Assembly: GCA_017508485.1 (NCBI GenBank)
Contig: JAFVYV010000012.1
Coordinates: forward strand, 1 to 64,000
Source of the DNA: Clostridia bacterium
Lineage (GTDB): Bacteria; Bacillota; Clostridia; Christensenellales; Borkfalkiaceae
Length of the DNA stretch: 64,000 bases
Reading direction: 5' to 3'
The notes beneath the pieces are model-generated. The model saw only the letters and a list, made by a program, of their open reading frames with translations, did not search any database and had not been told where the DNA came from. Positions 58,024-64,000 of the stretch are shown piece by piece (positions within the stretch are counted from its first letter, which is position 1; each line of letters starts with the position of its first letter). The translations under genes were made by a program, and so were the position numbers.

Positions 58024-58704
58024 TTATAACGGTTTTTTTCTTTCCTTACCGTTTCCTCTTGGATAAATATTTTGTGTATTGCTTACTTTTTTAACTAAAA
58101 CGATACTTCTTTTAGCATCTTCAAGTAAAAATTCATCTACTTTTTCAATTTTTCCACCTAAAAGTTTAACTGCTCTTTTGCCATCTTCAAGTTCTTCAGT
58201 AACGTCCCCCTTATATGGAATAAAATAACCGTCAACTTTAACAAAAGGCATACAATATTCTGCTAAAGTATTAAGCCTTGCAACTGCCCTTGCAGAACAA
58301 AAGTCAAACTTTTCCCTAAAATCAGGGTTTTTACCTAAAATTTCTGCCCTATCGTTAACAACTTTTATATTTTTTAGACCTAATTCTTTAATAACTGCAT
58401 TTAAAAAGGTACATTTTTTACCAGTTGCTTCAACTAAAGTAACGTCTAAATCATCATTAAAAATTTTAAGTGGAATTGCAGGAAAACCTGCACCAGAACC
58501 TATATCAATAAGTTTACCTTTAGTAAAATATTTTGCGCCAAGTAAACTATCAACAAAGTGTTTAACAATAACTTCATCTTTATTAACAATGGCCGTTAGG
58601 TTAAATCTTTCGTTATATTCTACTAAAAGTTCATAGTACCTATTAAACTTATCAACTTTTTGTTCATCTAACTGTAAATTAAACTTCTCAAATACTTTTT
58701 TCAT
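58024..58704 (-). CDS. rsmG: 16S rRNA G527 N7-methyltransferase
   Basis: SAM methyltransferase with IDIGSGAGFPAIPL (motif I) and the ARAVA segment. Length 226, normal. Its ATG is preceded by TATAAT with six bases between and no ribosome site, so it is one of the predicted leaderless genes. It is divergent from dnaN; in most relatives rsmG lies on the origin-proximal left side, as here. Confidence 0.95.
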   Translation of the reverse strand: MKKVFEKFNLQLDEQKVDKFNRYYELLVEYNERFNLTAIVNKDEVIVKHFVDSLLGAKYFTKGKLIDIGSGAGFPAIPLKIFNDDLDVTLVEATGKKCTFLNAVIKELGLKNIKVVNDRAEILGKNPDFREKFDFCSARAVARLNTLAEYCMPFVKVDGYFIPYKGDVTEELEDGKRAVKLLGGKIEKVDEFLLEDAKRSIVLVKKVSNTQNIYPRGNGKERKKPL

Positions 58705-59035
58705 AAAAAAATTATATCATATTAATAAAAATTTTACTATCTTTTTAACTATTTTTTTAAGTTTTACATTATAAATTTTATTTATTCACTTTTAATAAAT
58801 ATTCTATCAACAAAGTTATCAATATTTTTTTATTAGTAAATATCTAACAAAATATATGATATCAACATTTTAACAAACATAATAATACTACCAATATTTA
58901 AAATTTAAAATAAAAAATATCTTCTATTAAAAACAAAATAAAAATTTTCTAATAAAAAAGGAGTAAAGGATTGATTTATTCTGCTATTTAATATATAATA
59001 TTAAATAGAAAATTATTTTTTAAGGTACGTGTTTT
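58705..59035. other. rsmG/dnaN intergenic region, possible origin candidate
   Basis: 331 bp, extremely AT-rich, in the position where the rpmH/dnaA-side origin is often found. It contains several 7/9 matches to TTATCCACA: CTATCAACA (58804-58812), TTATCAATA (58816-58824), ATATCAACA (58859-58867) and TTATTCACT (58782-58790). Such matches are weak in AT-rich DNA. The leftward -10 TATAAT (58716-58711) of rsmG and the long leader of dnaN are also here, with ATTTAATATATAATATTAAAT making a palindrome near 58986-59005. Confidence 0.3.
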
Positions 59036-60133
59036 ATGAAAGTTATTTTAGATGGTTTAGATTTAGCAGATGCAGTCTTAAAAGTTAGTAAGGCTTTAAG
59101 TTTAAAAGTTAATAATCAAATTTTAGAAGGTATTAAGTTAACGGCAAAAGGTGACAGTTTAATTTTATTTGCAACTGACACAGAACTTACTATTGAAAGA
59201 AAAATTGATGCCAACGTTTTAGAAGAAGGGGAAACTGTTGTTACAGGTAGATATTTTGTTGACTTTATTAAAAAGTTAGAAAAGGAACATATTGAACTTT
59301 CACAATTTGAAGGAGAACAATTAAAAATTAAGTATTTAGATTCTGAAACGGAAATGCAAGTTTTTTCTGTTAACGACTATCCAAAAGTTAATAGAGAAAT
59401 TTATGAAAATTATTTTGACATTTCTGTTAACGATTTTAAAGAACTTATTGATAAAACGGTTTTTGCTTGTGCAAGTGATGATACAAGACCAATTTTAAAA
59501 GGTTGTTTATTTGAAATTGAAGATAATTTATTAACTGCAGTTGGACTTGACGGTTATAGAATGGCTGTTTGTAAAAAGGTGGTTAATTCTAACGGAAATA
59601 TTAAAGCAATTATTCCATCAAGAACTTTACTTGAAATTACAAGACTTCTTGAAAAGGAAGAAAATTTAAAAATTATTATTCAAAAGAACTACTTAATGGT
59701 AGAAACTCTTGACACTACTTTAATTTCAAGATTAATTGAAGGGGAATTTGTTAAGTATAACCAAATTATCCCTGCAAAATTTTTATCAAAAGTTACCGTT
59801 AATAGAGAAATGCTATTAAACAGTATTGAAAGAGCATCTATTATAGTAAAAACTGATAGAATAAATATCGTTAAGTTAGATATTAAAGAAAATTATATAA
59901 ACGTAACTTCAAAGTCAGAAGTAGGTAACGTTAATGAAAACGTTCCAATCACTTTAGAAGGAAAAGACGTATTAATTGCCTTTAACAGTAAATATTTATT
60001 AGAATATTTAAGAATTATAAATGATGAATTTGTCAATATTTATTTAAATTCTTCAATTGAATCAGCCGTAATTAAGGGTGTAAATAATGAAAATGACCTT
60101 TATTTACTATTACCTGTAAGAATAAACGGTTAA
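59036..60133 (+). CDS. dnaN: DNA polymerase III beta sliding clamp
   Basis: Three repeated clamp domains over 365 residues; the DTRPILKG segment is present and the C-terminal partner pocket ends in LLPVRING. AAGG precedes the ATG. Instead of following dnaA it leads the rpmH-rnpA-yidD-yidC-jag block, here in the same direction, and dnaA is about 52 kb to the left. Confidence 0.97.
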   Translation: MKVILDGLDLADAVLKVSKALSLKVNNQILEGIKLTAKGDSLILFATDTELTIERKIDANVLEEGETVVTGRYFVDFIKKLEKEHIELSQFEGEQLKIKYLDSETEMQVFSVNDYPKVNREIYENYFDISVNDFKELIDKTVFACASDDTRPILKGCLFEIEDNLLTAVGLDGYRMAVCKKVVNSNGNIKAIIPSRTLLEITRLLEKEENLKIIIQKNYLMVETLDTTLISRLIEGEFVKYNQIIPAKFLSKVTVNREMLLNSIERASIIVKTDRINIVKLDIKENYINVTSKSEVGNVNENVPITLEGKDVLIAFNSKYLLEYLRIINDEFVNIYLNSSIESAVIKGVNNENDLYLLLPVRING

Positions 60134-60222
60134 TTTAATTGACAAATGTTAATAAAATAATTAAAATAAAAAGGCTAACATTAAAAAAATAAAAAAACAT
60201 TTATATAAAGGAAGGAAGAAAA

Positions 60223-60357
60223 ATGAAAAGAACTTATCAACCTAAAAAGAGACAAAGAAGTAAAGTTCACGGTTTTAGAAAAAGAATGAAGACTAAGTCA
60301 GGCAGAAACGTTTTAAAGAGAAGACGTAATAAGGGTCGTCATAAGTTATCTGCTTAA
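60223..60357 (+). CDS. rpmH: 50S ribosomal protein bL34
   Basis: The 44-residue basic protein [20 protein letters not shown]... matches bL34 throughout and ends HKLSA. AAGGAAGGA precedes the ATG. It is followed by rnpA 15 bp later, as in nearly all bacteria. Confidence 0.97.
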   Translation: MKRTYQPKKRQRSKVHGFRKRMKTKSGRNVLKRRRNKGRHKLSA

Positions 60358-60372
60358 TTAAAGGAAAAGCTT

Positions 60373-60690
60373 TTGGATATAAGATTAAAAAGAACTAAAG
60401 ATTTTGATTTAGTTTTTAGAAAAGGAAAAAAACTTTATTCTAACAGTTTAACTTTAGTATATATTAAAAGCGAAGAACTAAAGGTCGGTTTCGCCGTGGG
60501 TAAAAAACACGGCAAAGCCGTTCAAAGAAATAGAATAAAAAGATTACTTAGGGAATCATTTAGAAGTTTATTGCCAAATTTTAAGCAAAACTTCTTTTTT
60601 GTTTTTTTACCAAAAGTTAATAAAGACTATTTTTTAGACACTTTCAAAAGGGATATGGAATATCTATTGAAAAAGGTGCAAAATGATTAA
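60373..60690 (+). CDS. rnpA: RNase P protein component
   Basis: Binds the RNase P RNA encoded at 9.2 kb. The RNR signature appears in KHGKAVQRNRIKRLLRESFR. The start is TTG at 60373 after AAGGAAAAG, giving 105 residues. It overlaps yidD by eight bases. Confidence 0.96.
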   Translation: MDIRLKRTKDFDLVFRKGKKLYSNSLTLVYIKSEELKVGFAVGKKHGKAVQRNRIKRLLRESFRSLLPNFKQNFFFVFLPKVNKDYFLDTFKRDMEYLLKKVQND

Positions 60691-60934
60691 ATTTGTTAGA
60701 AAAATTCTCGTTTTACCTATAAAATTTTATCAAAAACATATTTCAAAATACTTAAAAAGTAATTGCCCTTACACTCCAACGTGTTCGCAATACACTTTAG
60801 AAGCTATCTTAAAACACGGTTTTTTTAAAGGTGGCGCACTAGGTTTTTGGCGAATACTACGTTGTAACTCGTTCACTAAAGGCGGGTTTGACAAAGTACC
60901 TGACAAAAAAAGCCAAGTAAAATGGCTAATTTAG
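60683..60934 (+). CDS. yidD: Membrane insertion efficiency factor YidD
   Basis: The 83-residue protein has the hallmark CPYTPTCSQYTLEAILKHG and GFWRILRCN. It helps YidC/Sec insertion of membrane proteins and is always between rnpA and yidC in this order. Confidence 0.96.
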   Translation: MIKFVRKILVLPIKFYQKHISKYLKSNCPYTPTCSQYTLEAILKHGFFKGGALGFWRILRCNSFTKGGFDKVPDKKSQVKWLI

Positions 60935-60941
60935 GATAATT

Positions 60942-62342
60942 ATGAATTTAAATTTATTAAGTACAATTCCATTAACTATAACTGGTTTTGCTATGCCAAC
61001 AATGGGTTGGCTTGCTAAAGCAATCGGTTATATTATTACGGCGTTTGGTTCTATCGGTATCGGCGTTATAATTTTTACAATTGCGTTAAAACTTATAACC
61101 TTCCCTTTAGACTTTATTTCTCGTTCAAAAATGAGAAAGAACTCTCTAAAAATGGAACAAATGCGCCCACAACTTGAAAAGTTGCAAAAACAATACGCAA
61201 ACGACAAAATGCTTTACCAACAAAAAATGACTGCTCTTTATAAAAAAGAAGGTTATTCAATGGTAGGCGCTTGTTTACCAACAATCGTTACTTTAGTTAT
61301 ATTTATCGTAGTACTTTCTGGTTTTCAAAACTACTCAAAGTTCCAAAATAAAGAATATTTATATCATATGAGTAATTCTTTTGACGCAGTAGTTTACGAA
61401 GGTATTTCTACCGACGGCGAATACTTAAAAATGGAAGACGGCAAGTTAGTTATTGACTACAACGGTTTATATGAAATTTATAACAGTAATAATAGTGGCG
61501 ATGCTAACAATATCACGGTTAATCAAACTGACAAAACTTTAACTATTAAAGCAAGTGATACTGAAGACATCACGGTTAAGTATGATGATAATTTAATAAC
61601 CTATTCTTCAACGACTGGCTACGTAACCGTAAAACAAACTATCGGTGCAGACGGCAAAATTTCAGAAGTGTTAACTTATTTTGCTAACGAACCTAACTTA
61701 AGAAATAATGAAGAATTAAAGGTAGACGGCAAAACTTTTGCTATATTAAATAGTGAAAATGCTGAAATCACGGCTGAAAAGTTTATTGAATTAGTAGGAC
61801 AAGAAGCAAGTGCAAACACCTTTAGGGAAGAAAACCAAGGCTTTATTTGGGTTAAGAACATTTGGCAACCTGATAGTGCAATGGCTCATCCTGTTTCAAA
61901 AGACTATGCAGAATTTAAAAAGTTATATGGCGACGGCAAAACCGACCAAGACTTTACGGAAAATTATACTTTACTTACTGCAAAACTTGACGTTGAAAAG
62001 GGTCAAGCAAACGGTTACTTTATTTTAGTTGTACTAAACGTGCTTACTTCGTTCTTATTACAATTTATTTCATCAAGAGCACAAAAAGCGCAAATGGAAT
62101 TACAAAGTGTTGACGGACAAGGCAAAAACACACAAAAAATGATGATGTGGATGATGCCTTTAATGATGGGTTTCTTTGCTATTTACTACACGGCAGCCTT
62201 CTCATTATATATCGTAATAAGTTCACTATACAGTATTTGTTCAACACTACTTATAAATAAATTAGTAGATATTAAGTTTGCTAAAGACGTTAAAAAACAA
62301 GCAAACAGTAAAGATAAAAGATATAGAAAACAAGGAGAATAA
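60942..62342 (+). CDS. yidC: Membrane protein insertase YidC with a large external insertion
   Basis: The core is recognised by the first span with ALKLITFPLDF (about 38-58), the cytoplasmic hairpin (62-108), the second span (112-127), GFIWVKNIWQPDS (300-312), and the last spans from about 358 and 403. Between the second span and the IWVKN motif lies a roughly 165-residue insertion (about 132-298), absent from Bacillus SpoIIIJ, which is rich in Thr, Asp and beta-prone stretches. AGGA precedes the ATG. No lipoprotein signal is seen. Confidence 0.93.
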   Translation: MNLNLLSTIPLTITGFAMPTMGWLAKAIGYIITAFGSIGIGVIIFTIALKLITFPLDFISRSKMRKNSLKMEQMRPQLEKLQKQYANDKMLYQQKMTALYKKEGYSMVGACLPTIVTLVIFIVVLSGFQNYSKFQNKEYLYHMSNSFDAVVYEGISTDGEYLKMEDGKLVIDYNGLYEIYNSNNSGDANNITVNQTDKTLTIKASDTEDITVKYDDNLITYSSTTGYVTVKQTIGADGKISEVLTYFANEPNLRNNEELKVDGKTFAILNSENAEITAEKFIELVGQEASANTFREENQGFIWVKNIWQPDSAMAHPVSKDYAEFKKLYGDGKTDQDFTENYTLLTAKLDVEKGQANGYFILVVLNVLTSFLLQFISSRAQKAQMELQSVDGQGKNTQKMMMWMMPLMMGFFAIYYTAAFSLYIVISSLYSICSTLLINKLVDIKFAKDVKKQANSKDKRYRKQGE

Positions 62343-62343
62343 A

Positions 62344-63093
62344 ATGGAATTTACAGCAAAGACTGTTGAAGAAGCAGTTAAAGCCGGGTTAAAAGCTTTA
62401 GACGTAGCAGAAGAAGATGCTATAATTACCGTTATTGATGAACCGGTTAAAGGCTTGTTTGGTAAAATTAAAACCTTGGCAAAAGTAGACGTATCAAAAA
62501 AGTTAACTGACGGAGAAAGAGCAGTTAGTTTTTTAGAAGGTGTTTTTGATAAATTAGAATTAGAAGCAAAGGCAGTTTTAGTAGAAGAAGGGGAAAAGAT
62601 TATTATAAATATCATCACCACAACTTCTGCATCAATCATCGGCTATAGGGGTGAAATTTTAGATGCTTTACAAAACTTAGCAAGTGCCGTTGCTAACACA
62701 GGCAAAAAAGACTATATAAGAGTTGTTGTTGACTGTGAAAATTATAGAGAAAAAAGGGAAGAAACTTTAATAGCCCTTGCTCATAAGTTAGAAAAGAAGG
62801 CAACCGACCAAGGTAGAGATTTTTCACTTGAAGCAATGAGTTCTTATGAAAGAAGAGTTATTCACTCTGCCCTAGCAGATAGCCCTACAGTTACAACTAA
62901 GTCAGAAGGTAAAGAACCAAACAGATTTGTTGTAATCGTTCCTAACGAAAAGAAGGAAAGAAAGGCTTACCCTAAAAAAGGTTTTGGCGACAAAAAGTTT
63001 AACAAAAAACCTGCAAAAAGTGGTTTTTCAGAAGAAATTAGAAAAAAACCATCAGGCTTTGGAACTTTTTTAGGAAACAGTTTAAAAGACTAA
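62344..63093 (+). CDS. jag: RNA-binding protein Jag/KhpB
   Basis: Jag_N domain (1-50), KH domain with SIIGYRGEILDALQ, and R3H domain ending in SSYERRVIHSAL, then a basic glycine/lysine tail. With KhpA it binds RNA and affects cell elongation. The reading frame extends to 62278 inside yidC, but ATG 62344 follows AAGGAGAAT. Length 249. Confidence 0.95.
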   Translation: MEFTAKTVEEAVKAGLKALDVAEEDAIITVIDEPVKGLFGKIKTLAKVDVSKKLTDGERAVSFLEGVFDKLELEAKAVLVEEGEKIIINIITTTSASIIGYRGEILDALQNLASAVANTGKKDYIRVVVDCENYREKREETLIALAHKLEKKATDQGRDFSLEAMSSYERRVIHSALADSPTVTTKSEGKEPNRFVVIVPNEKKERKAYPKKGFGDKKFNKKPAKSGFSEEIRKKPSGFGTFLGNSLKD

Positions 63094-63100
63094 TTAAAAA

Positions 63101-63128
63101 TTAAACCACGGAAACCGTGGTTTTTTAT
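63101..63128 (+). terminator. Terminator of the dnaN-rpmH-jag block
   Basis: AAACCACGG (63103-63111) pairs with CCGTGGTTT (63115-63123), then T. Confidence 0.9.
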
Positions 63129-63155
63129 TTATATTATATAATGTATATAAAAATA

Positions 63156-63188
63156 AAAAAAGAGCAAAAATTTTTTGCTCTTTTTCTT
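63156..63188 (-). terminator. Terminator of the leftward end cassette
   Basis: AAAAGAGCAAAAA (63158-63170) pairs with TTTTTGCTCTTTT (63172-63184). On the minus strand seven T follow. Confidence 0.85.
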
Positions 63189-63195
63189 TTACTAT

Positions 63196-63306
63196 TTATA
63201 CTCTTTTGCCTATTTCGTAGGCGTTTTTTAATAGGTCTAATTTGTCTTTAACTTCTCCAGCGCCATCTAAGCCGTAGCCTAAAATTTTTCTCTCTATTTG
63301 TCCCAT
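63196..63306 (-). CDS. Possible small protein, 36 residues
   Basis: The minus-strand ATG at 63306 opens MGQIERKILGYGLDGAGEV and ends KNAYEIGKRV. It overlaps the end of the 54-residue gene by 13 bases in another frame and has no ribosome site of its own, so it would depend on coupling. The amphipathic, balanced composition suggests a real peptide. Unknown function. Confidence 0.45.
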   Translation of the reverse strand: MGQIERKILGYGLDGAGEVKDKLDLLKNAYEIGKRV

Positions 63307-63458
63307 TTTATATAAATCCAAGTAAAAATCGTAAGAGAAATTATCAACGATAATATAATTGTCAGCCAATTAGGGAATCCCCATTCCCTAAATGCACCAA
63401 TAAGTAGAAACATACTTACTATCCAAATAAGTCCACAAACTCCAAATTTATCATCCAT
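63294..63458 (-). CDS. Small membrane protein, 54 residues
   Basis: The minus-strand frame has two membrane spans (about 9-23 and 31-50) around a short FREWGFPNW turn, and ends KWDK. AAGGAA stands before the ATG and overlaps the end of the 119-residue gene. Family unknown. As the middle member of a three-gene leftward cassette it may be a membrane partner of its neighbour. Confidence 0.65.
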   Translation of the reverse strand: MDDKFGVCGLIWIVSMFLLIGAFREWGFPNWLTIILSLIISLTIFTWIYIKWDK

Positions 63459-63466
63459 AATATTCC

Positions 63467-63826
63467 TTATTTATGTAAAAATTCTTCTAACGAATTAGCA
63501 ACCTTTATCCAAATACGTTTTTTTAATATGTTTCTATTTATTCTTTCAAGTTTATACACGCCTAAAATTTTATAATTTTGCGCTTTATCAACTATAAGAC
63601 GGTAGTTTTCTTCAAGAATATAATCTTCTGGAAGCAGTTCTTCATCTAAACTCACAAATTCTTCAAAAACTAGACACCCATTGATTGTATTTTTCCAACC
63701 TCTACGAACTTTCCCATCTAAAAAAGTCATCCAAACTTTTAATTGATTAGAATAAGTCCACCTAGATTTCATATAAGCCTTATAATTTGTTCTAAAATTT
63801 TTATTGAGAAACTCGGCATTTGTCAT
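63467..63826 (-). CDS. Unknown soluble protein, 119 residues
   Basis: Basic, aromatic-rich protein with a VWMTFLDGKVRRGWKN segment, a LPEDYILEENYRLI segment and a basic helix near the C-terminus (ERINRNILKKRIW). No family recognised and no catalytic motif clear. AAAGGA precedes the ATG, and a promoter lies about 90-115 bp upstream. It leads a three-gene leftward unit whose end is the terminator at 63156-63188. Confidence 0.7.
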   Translation of the reverse strand: MTNAEFLNKNFRTNYKAYMKSRWTYSNQLKVWMTFLDGKVRRGWKNTINGCLVFEEFVSLDEELLPEDYILEENYRLIVDKAQNYKILGVYKLERINRNILKKRIWIKVANSLEEFLHK

Positions 63827-63910
63827 AATATAATTCCTTTTATGAGATTACAATTTAATTTAAAAAGTATATATAAATTTATTTAAATACCCTATTTTTA
63901 ATTGCCTAAT

Positions 63911-63939
63911 ATATTATACGGATAAAATGAGTTTGTCAA
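63911..63939 (-). promoter_or_regulatory. Promoter of the leftward end cassette
   Basis: On the minus strand TTGACA (63939-63934), 17 bp, TAATAT (63916-63911); TATAAT at 63918-63913 is an alternative with a short 15-bp spacer. Confidence 0.65.
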
Positions 63940-63957
63940 GCAGTTTTTATGGACAAA

Positions 63958-63992
63958 AGAAAGCTCGACTTATGAAAAGTCGAGCTTTATAA
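63958..63992. terminator. Terminator at the right edge
   Basis: AAAGCTCGACTT (63960-63971) pairs with AAGTCGAGCTTT (63977-63988). It probably ends a transcript from beyond the window. Confidence 0.75.
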
Positions 63993-64000
63993 ATTATTGA

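Noticed and set aside
2168..63992. Many short inverted repeats as possible mobile-element ends
   Set aside because: They are intrinsic terminators: each stands after a stop codon and is followed by T. No transposase frame exists in the window.

Overview
The window is compact, AT-rich DNA of a low-GC monoderm bacterium, most likely an anaerobic Clostridia-type Firmicute. The evidence is the gene set: Soj/Spo0J with perfect Bacillus-type parS sites, a YyaC spore-protease-family protein, RicT, Jag, YidD, DUF1540, a rubrerythrin and a 2[4Fe-4S] ferredoxin. Coding density is high, most genes are on the + strand, and strong hairpin terminators separate short operons. An uncultivated Christensenellales-like lineage would fit, but that placement is inference. 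There is no prophage, transposon or CRISPR array.

Layout. 0-6 kb: initiator tRNA, tilS-hpt, an unknown gene between two matching terminators, a divergent XRE/Rho-N-like pair, then leftward recF, a degenerate EPSP-synthase-like gene and a LOG-family gene. 6-10 kb: dnaA-mnmG, rnpB, rubrerythrin. 10-16 kb: two paralogous small membrane proteins next to an XRE regulator with three operator-like repeats, pepV, radC-gltX, and a second XRE pair with its own palindromes. 16-25 kb: yyaC, cvpA, the parS cluster and a 1-kb non-coding stretch, ftsH, parA-parB, a band-7 protein, and a DUF2156-GNAT fusion. 25-34 kb: two tandem AraC paralogues, ppa, serS, a DeoR regulator, cysE-cysS-alaS (short AlaRS). 34-35 kb: a tRNA-Arg locus with two 137-138 bp repeats made from tRNA pieces, and tRNA debris downstream. 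35-43 kb: mntP, lactate permease, a lipid kinase, cca, an 831-residue anchored repeat protein, rpsF-ssb-rpsR. 43-49 kb: a candidate sRNA, a probable glycolipid/export cluster (GT4, GT8, two membrane proteins), rplI, DUF1540. 49-58 kb: greA-lysS, a decarboxylase-tmk-holB-ricT block, ferredoxin, trmN6-rsmI. 58-63 kb: rsmG, dnaN, rpmH-rnpA-yidD-yidC-jag. The right end holds a leftward cassette of three small unknown genes.

The window holds almost the whole conserved replication-origin neighbourhood (dnaA, dnaN, recF, rpmH, rnpA, yidC, jag, mnmG, rsmG, parAB, parS), but it is rearranged: dnaA and dnaN lie about 52 kb apart and recF runs divergently from dnaA. I could not identify the origin with confidence. 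The observations I consider most worth following are: a repeated predicted leaderless-promoter arrangement (-10, six bases, ATG) at five genes; the tRNA-Arg repeat locus; the three 19-bp operators around the small-membrane-protein/XRE locus; the candidate sRNA with a C-rich segment at 43.5 kb; and the catalytically degenerate half-size EPSP synthase overlapping recF.
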